Positions 1 to 7,307 are shown, counted from the first letter of the stretch. The stretch: DNA of 8,811 bases from Acidobacteriota bacterium (GCA_021789565.1 JAJYJL010000246.1:1-8811); one strand, 5' to 3'. Notes: generated by a model from the sequence alone, not told the origin. Program-made: numbers and translations.

Positions 1-2022
1 ATCGAAAGTCATGATGCCGGCCGGCGCGCCCGGCTGGCCGAAGGTGATTCGGTGCATTCGATACTCTGCACCCACCTTGATTTCATGCCGCCCGGCGATT
101 TTATCAAGACTACCCAGCAGATCGTGTGTTTCCTGGCCATACTTGATGATCGCCCAGCCTTGATATCCCAGATCTCCACAGCACCCGGCGCCCTGGTAGC
201 CGCCGTAAATATACGCGTCCGGAGCGACCGGGAACCCGGAATCAGTGATGTAGGAAGGAAGACCCAGGTCCGTAACGGGGTTGAAGCTTGGGAAGTCGGC
301 CCCAATACCTTTTCCCCAACTGAAAGCACGGGTGAACCCGTAGCCGAAGTTAATTACCGTCGTAGGATTCAGCGTCCAGGTGTCATTCAGCACGAAAGCA
401 TGCTCGGAGCTGATGACAGGACCTCCGGTGCAGGGATCAAGAGGGTCTTTGAAGCAATTGGCGCTGTGTCCGTTGCCCCAGCCCTGTGAATACCTCGCTG
501 AGAGCAGGTTGTTGTTGCTGAAGCGCTGATCAATTTTGATGTCGTACTGGTCCCCGTTGTTGATGTTCACGCCCGCGCCCGCCCAGTTATTATAGGGGTC
601 GTAGCCAGCCGAGGCGGGGGTGACGACGTTGCCCAGCGCATCCACGACAGCAGGAGTGCCGACGTTCGGCAGCGGATAGTAGGACATCATCTTCTGCGCC
701 ACCGGATCAATGATGTTCCCCGGCGTCGCGGCTATCTGGTAGGGCGTACCATTCAAACCCGGAGCACCGGCGCTCTGGTACGTGGCCATATTGTTGTACG
801 GAACCATTGCAGAGCGGTCCGGGCCGCCGTTGGAGGAGTCATAAACGCCTGAATAGGGGTCCCAGAGCTGGGCACCAGCCGAGCAAGCACCGCTGCTGTC
901 GAAAGTGCCTCCAGCGTAAGCGCAAAGCTCGCCGAAATTGCCGCTCCGCTCGGCCGCGCTGGGCACGCCTGCGCGGAACGACTGGGCCGAGTGGTCACGC
1001 GTGGCCTGGTAATCGAAGAAGAAGAAGGTCTTGTCTTTGCCGTTATATAGGTGCGGTAGAACTATAGGTCCGCCGACCGTGCCGCCGAACTGATTAAAGC
1101 GGCGGGCGGGAAGTTTGATCCCAGCCCGATCGTTGAACCAGTTGTTCGCGTCCAATTTCTCGTTTCGCAGGAATTCGTAAAGGCTGCCGTGGAGCTGGTT
1201 GGTGCCTGACCTCATCACAACGTTAAGGACCGTGTTGCCGCTGAAGCCGATCTCAGCGCTGAAGTTGTTCTGCTGCACCTTGAATTCCTGTACGGCATCA
1301 ACGGAAGGTGTGTAGAGCGGGACCACGATGGCGCTGTTCTGCTCGTAATCGGTGGTGCTGACACCGTCGATCAGAATGTCAGAGGTGGCGTTGCGCCCGC
1401 CGTTCGAGGTGAAGTTGTTGGCCACACCATCGCTGTTCCCGAACGCAAGCCCGGGAGAAGGATTGACCCCCGGGGAGAGAAACGCCAGGTCAAATACGCC
1501 GCGCCCAATCAGCGGGAGGTCGTTGATGTAAGTGCGATTCACGTTCTGGCCGGTGGTGGCGTCCTGCGTCGCCAGGAGCGGAGGAGCCCCGGAAACCTGC
1601 ACGGTTTGGGTGGTGGTTCCTAACTCCAGGCTCATGTCCACCGTAGCGTTTTCGTTGACGTTCAACGTGATGCCGGTGCGCGTGGATTTCTTGAAGCCTG
1701 TCGCCTCCACGGCCAGCTCATATGTGCTGGGAGGAAGGTTCCGCAAGATGTATCGCCCCTGAGCGGTGCTCGAGGCAGTGAAGGTATAGCCTTTTGTAGT
1801 GTCGGTCAGAGTAACTTTTGCCCCCGGAATCACAGCTCCAGTGGGATCGGTAATAACGCCCGTGACACTCCCGCTGTAGAGCTGGGCCCGAAGCGGCACA
1901 GCGAGTAGTGCGAGGGTGGCAAAGGCTAAGAGAATTTGAATGGCAGCGCCCGGTAGGTAGCTCTGGTCCAACCTCCGCCAGGATGACTTGCAGTACGACA
2001 GCTTAGCGGGTCTCGTCCGCAT
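1..2022 (-). CDS. TonB-dependent outer membrane receptor, Oar-like, with carboxypeptidase-regulatory-like N-terminal domain (3' end outside window)
   Basis: This is an uninterrupted frame of 674 codons from the ATG at 2020-2022 to the left edge, with no stop, so the C-terminal part of the barrel is missing. Full-length relatives are usually about 1000-1200 residues. Seen in the translation: a basic N-terminus and hydrophobic stretch (about residues 26-44) ending in a signal peptidase site near A46/Q47; a carboxypeptidase-regulatory-like beta-sandwich at about 49-135 (SGSVTGVITDPTGAVIPGA); a plug-like region at about 150-275 with ILIDGVSTTDYEQ near 216-228; then family-typical RFNQFGGTVGGPI (308-320) and KTFFFFDYQ (331-339) at the start of the barrel. 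It is expected to take up a large substrate through the outer membrane with TonB energy; the substrate is unknown. The start is supported by GAGG about 5 nt upstream. Several Cys are present, including an adjacent Cys-Cys pair in the barrel part, unusual for outer membrane proteins. Confidence 0.93.
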   Translation of the reverse strand, partial: MRTRPAKLSYCKSSWRRLDQSYLPGAAIQILLAFATLALLAVPLRAQLYSGSVTGVITDPTGAVIPGAKVTLTDTTKGYTFTASSTAQGRYILRNLPPSTYELAVEATGFKKSTRTGITLNVNENATVDMSLELGTTTQTVQVSGAPPLLATQDATTGQNVNRTYINDLPLIGRGVFDLAFLSPGVNPSPGLAFGNSDGVANNFTSNGGRNATSDILIDGVSTTDYEQNSAIVVPLYTPSVDAVQEFKVQQNNFSAEIGFSGNTVLNVVMRSGTNQLHGSLYEFLRNEKLDANNWFNDRAGIKLPARRFNQFGGTVGGPIVLPHLYNGKDKTFFFFDYQATRDHSAQSFRAGVPSAAERSGNFGELCAYAGGTFDSSGACSAGAQLWDPYSGVYDSSNGGPDRSAMVPYNNMATYQSAGAPGLNGTPYQIAATPGNIIDPVAQKMMSYYPLPNVGTPAVVDALGNVVTPASAGYDPYNNWAGAGVNINNGDQYDIKIDQRFSNNNLLSARYSQGWGNGHSANCFKDPLDPCTGGPVISSEHAFVLNDTWTLNPTTVINFGYGFTRAFSWGKGIGADFPSFNPVTDLGLPSYITDSGFPVAPDAYIYGGYQGAGCCGDLGYQGWAIIKYGQETHDLLGSLDKIAGRHEIKVGAEYRMHRITFGQPGAPAGIMTFD

Positions 2023-2027
2023 AAACA

Positions 2028-2035
2028 CCTCACTT
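2028..2035 (-). promoter_or_regulatory. Shine-Dalgarno site of the TonB-dependent receptor
   Basis: The minus strand reads AAGTGAGG just before TGTTTATG. Its GAGG core is about 5 nt from the ATG at 2020-2022 and fixes the receptor start. The same octamer AAGTGAGG occurs again on the minus strand at 2139-2146, before a GTG that opens only a short overlapping frame. Confidence 0.6.
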
Positions 2036-2085
2036 TCGCACGCAGCAACATTATGACCCGACGCAACTTGCAGCAAAGCAGGCTT

Positions 2086-2123
2086 ACTGTTCTGGAGAGA
2101 AAGGCGTGGCTTGCCGGAACAGT
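2086..2123 (-). promoter_or_regulatory. stem-loop in the leader of the receptor mRNA
   Basis: ACTGTTC (2086-2092) and GAACAGT (2117-2123) form a perfect 7-bp inverted repeat. After one mismatch two more G-C pairs follow, giving a 10-position stem and an 18-nt loop on the minus-strand transcript. The element ends about 63 nt before the receptor start and lies inside the predicted leader. It could be an RNA regulatory hairpin or a protein site on DNA. No T-run follows, so it is not an intrinsic terminator, and no known riboswitch core such as a B12 box was recognised. Confidence 0.4.
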
Positions 2124-2210
2124 CCTTCTGGTGGCGAGCCTCACTTACTTAAGAACTTTTAGAAAGAGCCTGAAAATATATTACTCTGCCTCGCCTTTTT
2201 CTACTATGGG

Positions 2211-2239
2211 TTCCTATCACTCCTAAGAAGCCTTGTCAA
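2211..2239 (-). promoter_or_regulatory. candidate sigma70-type promoter of the receptor gene
   Basis: The minus strand has a perfect -35 hexamer TTGACA (2234-2239). At 17-bp spacing the -10 position is TAGGAA (2211-2216), which matches TATAAT at only three positions, so the promoter would need help from an activator or a different -10. Initiation near 2204 would give a leader of about 180 nt containing the stem-loop at 2086-2123. Confidence 0.35.
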
Positions 2240-2261
2240 GCGAAAAATATGAAAAGACATC

Positions 2262-2282
2262 GATCAGCGGATAAGGCTGATC
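2262..2282. promoter_or_regulatory. perfect inverted repeat upstream of the receptor -35 box, candidate operator
   Basis: GATCAGC (2262-2268) and GCTGATC (2276-2282) are perfect 7-bp arms around the 7-nt spacer GGATAAG. The centre is about 34 bp upstream of the TTGACA box, a position suited to an activator dimer. The arms could also form a hairpin, but this lies upstream of the proposed transcription start, so a DNA-binding site is more likely. Confidence 0.4.
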
Positions 2283-2283
2283 T

Positions 2284-2320
2284 GTAAGTTGCCGTAAGTC
2301 TTGGGCGTACGTCGGCTTAC
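2284..2320. repeat. GTAAGT half-sites with 10-bp period plus inverted copy
   Basis: GTAAGT occurs at 2284-2289 and again at 2294-2299, exactly 10 bp apart, so both copies face the same side of the helix. The inverted core CTTAC follows at 2316-2320. The cluster abuts the inverted repeat at 2262-2282 on the side away from the promoter. It may be part of a composite regulator-binding region, but hexamers are short and chance occurrence is possible. Confidence 0.25.
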
Positions 2321-2712
2321 CGGTGCGAGAAGGCCCGCCTCAGGGCGCCTGAAATGCCTGTCGCCAATCCGTCCGTCACGCACTAGCCTGTGTCATTGTC
2401 CCTCGCGCTGACCTCATCCGCTGCAGGCACAAGGGTTGTTAACAGGATCCGGTGTTGTGTCCGGGCTTTGGCGAGCCGGGGCCGGTCGGCAGAGATGGGA
2501 GACGGGAGAAGAGCGTTTTCTGTGTTCCCGCAGGCCCGGTCGCGGAGTTCTCCTGGCCCGGATAGGCCAAGAGTGCCTGGCCGGCTTTCAAGCCCGGATT
2601 GTTGCCAGGGGAATACTGAGGAGGGTAGAGGCGGTCAGGCGGAGGCAGCAGCGAATCCCGCGGGATGTAAACTATCTAAGTAGGCTACATTTGATCGGAC
2701 TGGCCTCAAGAT

Positions 2713-2742
2713 GGGACAATTGGGATTTTGATGCATTGTCCC
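2713..2742. repeat. perfect 8-bp inverted repeat in AT-rich island
   Basis: GGGACAAT (2713-2720) and ATTGTCCC (2735-2742) are exact reverse complements separated by 14 nt. The element lies about 155 bp beyond the stop of the sulfatase-like gene. There is no T-run directly after it on either strand, so a standard intrinsic terminator is unlikely. It may be a regulator site or a 3'-end structure. Confidence 0.4.
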
Positions 2743-2831
2743 GGATCTTAAATAAGTACTTTATTATCAGTATATTAACTGAATAGTCCAAATAATTGCG
2801 TGATTTTTTGTTGCATTTCTGAACAGCGGGT

Positions 2832-2884
2832 AAAAATTACACTCCGGGCCTTCGTCGCTCTCGCCTCTCGGCTCCTTTCGCCCG
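2832..2884 (-). terminator. weak candidate terminator after the sulfatase-like gene
   Basis: On the minus strand CGGGC (2880-2884) can pair with GCCCG (2845-2849) across a 30-nt interior that itself contains a small GCC-GAGA-GGC hairpin. Nine bases later comes a run of five T (2832-2836). The distance and the short stem make this a poor match to a canonical terminator. Confidence 0.2.
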
Positions 2885-2897
2885 CACCAATCCAGGT

Positions 2898-4844
2898 TCA
2901 GGGTGCTTTAGCCCGGGCGAACTCCTGCCGGGCCTTCCCCTCCAGACCGAGGGCCTGATAGGCACGACCCAACTCATAATGGGCCTTGGCCATTTTAGGG
3001 TCGGCAGCAACGGCGCGTTCGAGTTCCCTGGCCGCATCGTTCGGTCGTTGGAGATAGAGGTACAGTTCCCCGAGCGCCTCGTGCGCCTCGGCATAGTCCG
3101 GAAGGATCGCAACAGCGCGCTGGAAAGCGCCGATGGCATCGTTAACTCGCTTCTGGCGAGTGTAGGCGACTCCGAGATCGTAGGCGGCGGAAAAGTTGTA
3201 GGGGTCGATCTTGAGTGCATGCTGGAACGAGCTCACAGCGCCGCCGACATTACCGGTACCGAGCTGTGCCACTCCTAGGTAATAAGCCGCTGTGCCGTCG
3301 CTTGGATTGTGATCCAGGACATACTGAAAGCCCTCTGTGGCACGGGCGAAATCCCTAAGCTCAAGTTCGTCTTGTGCAGCAAGGAAGCGAATCGTCAAAG
3401 TCTCAGGGGCGATCTTCTCTGCCTCCGTCAACCTGCGCAACGATTCTTCATAGCGGCCACGCTGCTTGTCTACAAGAGCTTCCGAGACCAGGTTATAGGC
3501 CTGAACGCGGTCCTTGGGATCGGGAAGGTTCCTGGTATCCGCCTGGGGAAAATTCGCGGCCGAAACTGCCGCGTAACCGAGAGAGCGAAGACCTGCGAGA
3601 AGGGCGGGATCAGTCGATTGCCCGACAGTTGCAGATTCCTTCGATGCAGGGGTGTAGCGGCGGACCAGATCCTGAAGCCGTTCGTCCATCTCGTGCGCCA
3701 GCGCCTGGTGCGTTCTGTACAGGTTATGAAGCTCGTGCGGATCAGTCTTTAAGTCGTACAGTTCGGGTCGTGTTGTTTCAATGTACTCCATCCCGTGCCA
3801 TTCGATACCCAGCAATCGATTCCAACCAAAGTGAATGAGAGGGGCGTAGTTCTCGGCATAAAGGCCTGATGGCTTTTCCGCAGGTCTGCCCATGATCAAG
3901 CCAAGGCGGCTTTGCCCCTGGACGCTTGCGGGCGGGGCGATTCCAAGGGCCTGAAGAACGGTGGGCATCGCGTCTACCAGTGAAACACTCTTCTGTACCA
4001 CCCGCGGCGCGTCGCCTGGGATTCTCACAATCAATGCGACATGCAGGGTTGCGGTATAGATAAAGAAGCCGTGTGTTTTTTCGCCATGTTCTCCAAGGCT
4101 CTCACCGTGATCACTGGCCAGGACGATGATTGAATTCTTGTACTGATGCTGTCGCTTCAGGTAGTCAAACAACCGCCCGACTTGCACATCGTCGAATGCA
4201 ATTTCCCCGTCGTAAGGATGGCTTCGGTAAAGGCTGGAAAAGGGCGCGGGAGGATTATAAGGAGCATGCGGGTCATAAAGGTGAACCCACAGGAAGAATG
4301 GCCTTTGCTGGTGCGACTCAAGCCACTTCAGGGCCAGATCTACTACTTGGTCGCCTCTCCGCTCGATTTCGTCCAGGTGGATTTCTCTGAATCGGCCGAG
4401 ATTGAAATGATCGTAGTAGGTGTCAAAGCCCTCGTTCAGGCCGAAGCGGGAGTCGAGCGCCGCCGACCCGAGAAATGCCGCGGTCGAGTATCCGCGGCCC
4501 TTCAGAACTCGGGCCAGAGTCATCGTGCCGGAAGCCAGCTTGTTTCCGCTGAAATCATGGATCCCCGTCGCCATCGGATATTGGCCGGTCATCAGCGCCG
4601 TGTGCGCGGGAAGAGTAATGGGCACCGGAGTGAAGGCATTCGCAAAACGGGCTCCCGTTTCCGCTAACTGGTCGATGTTGGGTGTCTTGATGTGGCTGTA
4701 TCCGTAGCAAGCAAGGTGGTCGGCGCGAAGAGTATCGATGGTAACGACCACCACGTTCGCAGGTTTCTGTGCGGCAACACCCGGTTTTCCAAGGAATCCA
4801 ACCAAAACTGCCGCCTGGACAATTCTGGACAAGCAAGTAATCAA
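2898..4844 (-). CDS. exported sulfatase-like (alkaline phosphatase superfamily) enzyme with C-terminal TPR repeats
   Basis: I prefer the TTG at 4842-4844 as start: AGGAG lies 5 nt upstream and it yields a short signal peptide ending near VAA/Q. The frame stays open to a GTG at 4901, which would give 667 residues with a weaker site; numbering here uses that form. The sulfatase fold spans about 48-415: metal ligand D56 in VTIDTLRADH, active-site segment ITLPAHTALMTG with Thr96, D264/H265 in ASDHGE and H277 in KTHGFF. Residues about 460-665 are helical TPR repeats (GVAYTRQKRVNDAIGAFQRA and similar). Classical sulfatases have Cys or Ser followed by x-P-x-R; here the motif is T-L-P-A-H, so formylglycine chemistry is not expected and a Thr nucleophile, as in phosphodiesterases of the superfamily, is plausible. 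The TPRs suggest a protein partner. The hydrolase gene lies 121 bp upstream on the same strand, so co-transcription is likely. Confidence 0.92.
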   Translation of the reverse strand: MITCLSRIVQAAVLVGFLGKPGVAAQKPANVVVVTIDTLRADHLACYGYSHIKTPNIDQLAETGARFANAFTPVPITLPAHTALMTGQYPMATGIHDFSGNKLASGTMTLARVLKGRGYSTAAFLGSAALDSRFGLNEGFDTYYDHFNLGRFREIHLDEIERRGDQVVDLALKWLESHQQRPFFLWVHLYDPHAPYNPPAPFSSLYRSHPYDGEIAFDDVQVGRLFDYLKRQHQYKNSIIVLASDHGESLGEHGEKTHGFFIYTATLHVALIVRIPGDAPRVVQKSVSLVDAMPTVLQALGIAPPASVQGQSRLGLIMGRPAEKPSGLYAENYAPLIHFGWNRLLGIEWHGMEYIETTRPELYDLKTDPHELHNLYRTHQALAHEMDERLQDLVRRYTPASKESATVGQSTDPALLAGLRSLGYAAVSAANFPQADTRNLPDPKDRVQAYNLVSEALVDKQRGRYEESLRRLTEAEKIAPETLTIRFLAAQDELELRDFARATEGFQYVLDHNPSDGTAAYYLGVAQLGTGNVGGAVSSFQHALKIDPYNFSAAYDLGVAYTRQKRVNDAIGAFQRAVAILPDYAEAHEALGELYLYLQRPNDAARELERAVAADPKMAKAHYELGRAYQALGLEGKARQEFARAKAP

Positions 4845-4849
4845 GGATG

Positions 4850-4854
4850 CTCCT
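4850..4854 (-). promoter_or_regulatory. Shine-Dalgarno site favouring a TTG start for the sulfatase-like gene
   Basis: The minus strand reads AGGAG, then CATCC, then TTG. This is a strong site at ideal spacing. The more upstream GTG at 4901 has only a purine-rich GAGAAG before it. The shorter protein also starts directly with a compact signal peptide. Confidence 0.5.
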
Positions 4855-4965
4855 GGGTTACACCACCAGCCCCAGCGTAACGGAGTTTGCTCTGGTTTCA
4901 CAACGACTTCTCTTTCATCAACGCCACCCCCTCATTCTTGCAGCGTCCTCTCTGCGATTTGCGTT

Positions 4966-7242
4966 TCACGCTCCAACTCTGCCTCTCAAAACCGTCAGAG
5001 AAGCCTTCGGCAAGGTGAACGACGTTTCCTTTGCAGCGTGCACAGTTGAAACCACTGGTGGCCCGTCCGGATCGGCATGGCTGTTTTTTCCGTTCGCATG
5101 CCATTGGAACTGTTCTGTTCCAAAGGTCACCATTCTAACTTCACCACCGAAGACGTCTTCCTGATGATCAGAATGGTTTTCAAAAGCGAGGCGAACTTTT
5201 CGGGCATTTTCCTGGTCTCGATTGACGATTATCAGGGACCACTCCCCGTCAGGCCGACGCAACGCGTAGGCGGCCAGCAATTCATTCCCTGCCCCATCCC
5301 GAATGTCGGTCGAGACAGGGTAGCAATGGTGCATTCCGTTGCCAGGTTTCACCCACTCCAGATTTATCAGCCGCGATGCAAAATATTGCGACGTGTATCC
5401 CTTGATCTCGTAGTCTTCGCCGGCAACGAACGTGCCGAAGGTTCCCCATCCATGACAGCCGGCCCTGAGCGGCAGCGGGAAAAATTGGAAATAGTAGATT
5501 CCGGCGCCGCCTGCCGAGAGGAACGAGCACACATATTCCGCCAGCCAGAGGGCGCCAAATATATCAACGAATGATTGATTCAGGTTCCAGGAGAGATTGC
5601 TCTCCGTGATGATCATCGGGACATTTTCGGGCAGGCCATCTTCTCTCCACACGTCAAGCATATGGCTGACGAGTTCAGGCTCGCGGTAAAGGTCTGCCCA
5701 AGTCACCGCACAAGGCTCGAATGGGTAATGCTCGAAGGACATGAAGGCCAAGTCTTCAATGCGGCCGTGCGATTTCAGGTAATCCAGGAACCGGCCCAGC
5801 CATGACGTCCGGCCCAGAGCATCAGGCCAGACTTTAATATCTTCACTGACGCCCTGAAAAATCGGACCTCCCAGCCTGGCCTCAGGCACCAGACGGTGAA
5901 TCGCCGAGGCAAATTGAATGTAAAGCGCCGCGTAGTCTTCCGGCATGGCGTACTGACCGTCGGGCTCTTCGCCCATTTCGATGTAGGAAACGGGATATCC
6001 TCGTTTTTTGAGATAGGCGATCTGCGCCCCTGCATCCTCCGGAACTCCGTAAAGCATGGCGATAGGAATAATGGCTGTCAGGTTGTTTGTGACTCCGCTG
6101 GTGAAGAAAAGGTCGAACCCGGTTTGTTCGCCGCCCTCCATGTGGAGATCGGATTCCGTGTGCCAGGGATCTATGGAGGAGCAGTAAGTCGCCGTCTGGT
6201 TCTGGTCCGGTGAGTGCTGCACCAGGTCGACAAACTTACCTTGGCCGTCAAACGTACCAACATAGATTTCTTTGATGGCATAACCTTCTGAGTTACGGGG
6301 ATCATCGGGTCCATGAGTATCGGCAGTATGAGAGGATTCGGTCATCAATATGCGCACAAACCGCGCGGGTGTCGGTGACAAGGAGAGCTTTAAATTGACT
6401 GTTCCGCCGCGGCCTTCCTTCACGTTGCCCACGGGGAAAGTATTCCACACGCCGCTTGTGGGCTTGTTCATGGCGTCTTCATTTCCGGTCCAGTATTCCA
6501 CCCGGTATTCGCGTGCGTAAGGATCTGCCCAATCAATGCGAATCGCATTCACCGGCTGTTCTGCGCCCAGGTCCACAATAACCCATTGTGGATGGAGCGA
6601 ATCGCTTTCGCTGGTGTAACGCTCGGCTAAGTAGGGATTGCTCTTCCAGTAAGAACTGGGGTCTCCGTCAGTCAAACGCGAGAAGCCGGATTCGGTTCCT
6701 CCGTTTCGGGTATTGCCACGATGGCGCAAATGGTAACCGTAAGAGTGGCGGATCGGCTCGCCCAGTTCCGAACTCCCAGTGAAATAACCTTGCTTGCCCG
6801 CCGCATCGCTCCACGTGCCTGCCGGGTTCCAGTGCCACGCGGCAATCTGCAATTCGGTATGCTGCCGGTAAGTCATCGGTCCCCACCCCGCGGAGAGGCA
6901 TTTCTTGATGGTGCTCTCGGTATATAGCTTGTCCACCGACTTGTAGGGCAGCATGTCAATCGAGGTCCCAAGAGCTTCGCTTGGTCTGAACGCATTGGTC
7001 TCATGCCCGGGCGTGGCGTCCACGCGGATCATTCCAATAACTGATTTCTCCATTGCATCAGACTTACTCTGCTCGCGGGCGCCTGATAATCGCAGCTCAC
7101 CACCAGCGTACGAGCCCGCCCAGAGACCACTTGGCGCGGCACTCAATGCCGCTGTGGTTGCGCCGGTCAAAAACTTTCGACGCGAGATACTATGCGCCGG
7201 CGCACTCTTTCGCTTGCCATCACGCTCTCTTTTTTCGTTCAC
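4966..7242 (-). CDS. Tat-exported glycoside hydrolase-like protein (clan GH-A type barrel) with inserted discoidin-like domain
   Basis: The protein has 758 residues from a GTG at 7240-7242, preceded by GGGGG at 6-nt spacing. A twin-arginine signal is clear: SRRKFLTG at 20-27, an alanine-rich core, and a likely cleavage near A42. Residues about 75-150 look like the first barrel strands. Residues about 184-330 resemble an F5/8 type C (discoidin/CBM32) module (SRLTDGDPSSYWKS, QWVIVDLGAEQPVNAIRIDW, ARFVRILMTESS), which usually binds carbohydrate. The barrel resumes at about 375-640, with EMGEEPDGQ (E426 as likely acid/base), SFEHYPF (502-508) and MIITESNLSWN (E547 as likely nucleophile). A beta-sandwich follows at about 650-755. 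The layout recalls GH79/GH39/GH51, but I cannot assign a family, and the usual Asn before the acid/base Glu is Glu425. It probably cleaves a glycan in the periplasm or at the surface; substrate unknown. Confidence 0.85.
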   Translation of the reverse strand: MNEKRERDGKRKSAPAHSISRRKFLTGATTAALSAAPSGLWAGSYAGGELRLSGAREQSKSDAMEKSVIGMIRVDATPGHETNAFRPSEALGTSIDMLPYKSVDKLYTESTIKKCLSAGWGPMTYRQHTELQIAAWHWNPAGTWSDAAGKQGYFTGSSELGEPIRHSYGYHLRHRGNTRNGGTESGFSRLTDGDPSSYWKSNPYLAERYTSESDSLHPQWVIVDLGAEQPVNAIRIDWADPYAREYRVEYWTGNEDAMNKPTSGVWNTFPVGNVKEGRGGTVNLKLSLSPTPARFVRILMTESSHTADTHGPDDPRNSEGYAIKEIYVGTFDGQGKFVDLVQHSPDQNQTATYCSSIDPWHTESDLHMEGGEQTGFDLFFTSGVTNNLTAIIPIAMLYGVPEDAGAQIAYLKKRGYPVSYIEMGEEPDGQYAMPEDYAALYIQFASAIHRLVPEARLGGPIFQGVSEDIKVWPDALGRTSWLGRFLDYLKSHGRIEDLAFMSFEHYPFEPCAVTWADLYREPELVSHMLDVWREDGLPENVPMIITESNLSWNLNQSFVDIFGALWLAEYVCSFLSAGGAGIYYFQFFPLPLRAGCHGWGTFGTFVAGEDYEIKGYTSQYFASRLINLEWVKPGNGMHHCYPVSTDIRDGAGNELLAAYALRRPDGEWSLIIVNRDQENARKVRLAFENHSDHQEDVFGGEVRMVTFGTEQFQWHANGKNSHADPDGPPVVSTVHAAKETSFTLPKASLTVLRGRVGA

Positions 7243-7298
7243 AGGTTACCCCCATGTCCGGTAAAGGTTCACCGCACGCTTTCTCATAACGACTCCGC

Positions 7299-7307
7299 AT
7301 TCTAGCA
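7299..7307 (-). promoter_or_regulatory. candidate extended -10 promoter of the hydrolase gene
   Basis: The minus strand reads TGCTAGAAT: a TGN extension plus TAGAAT, which matches TATAAT at five of six positions. No good -35 lies at 16-18 bp, as is common for extended -10 promoters. A start near 7292 would give a leader of about 50 nt before the GTG at 7242. Confidence 0.35.

Larger units (their letters stand above)
2023..2897. other. 875-bp intergenic region between sulfatase-like gene and receptor gene
   Basis: No convincing gene was found here on either strand. The part near the receptor (2023-2320) holds its leader, a candidate promoter and repeats that are described separately. The middle (about 2440-2690) is GC-rich with several short stems, for example GGCCA/TGGCC at 2565-2582 and GGCT/AGCC at 2583-2594, but matches no RNA family I know. 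From about 2690 to 2840 composition turns sharply AT-rich and includes the 8-bp inverted repeat at 2713-2742 and the palindromic core AAGTACTT near 2754-2761. Two plus-strand frames cross the region but look like chance. Confidence 0.6.

Noticed and set aside
1926..2144. 72-codon minus-strand frame overlapping the receptor start
   Set aside because: It starts at a GTG in a different frame, runs into the receptor signal-peptide region, and its protein is basic and featureless. The overlapping receptor frame is clearly coding.
2390..2786. Two overlapping plus-strand frames (97 and 116 codons) in the large intergenic region
   Set aside because: They begin with GTG or TTG without a good ribosome site, are Arg/Gly-rich with no domain, overlap each other in different frames, and one runs through the abrupt composition change at about 2690. 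They look like open frames by chance in GC-rich DNA.
2830..2840. GTAA/TTAC palindrome around a run of A after the sulfatase-like gene
   Set aside because: The arms are only 4 bp and AT-rich; it is not distinguishable from chance, although its T-run was considered in the weak terminator call.
3309..4667. Several plus-strand frames of 86-173 codons opposite the sulfatase-like gene
   Set aside because: They are antisense shadows of a conserved coding sequence and have no recognisable domain.
4898..5104. 68-codon minus-strand frame and two mini-frames between the hydrolase and sulfatase-like genes
   Set aside because: The frame overlaps the 3' end of the hydrolase in another phase, and the mini-frames have only five or six codons.
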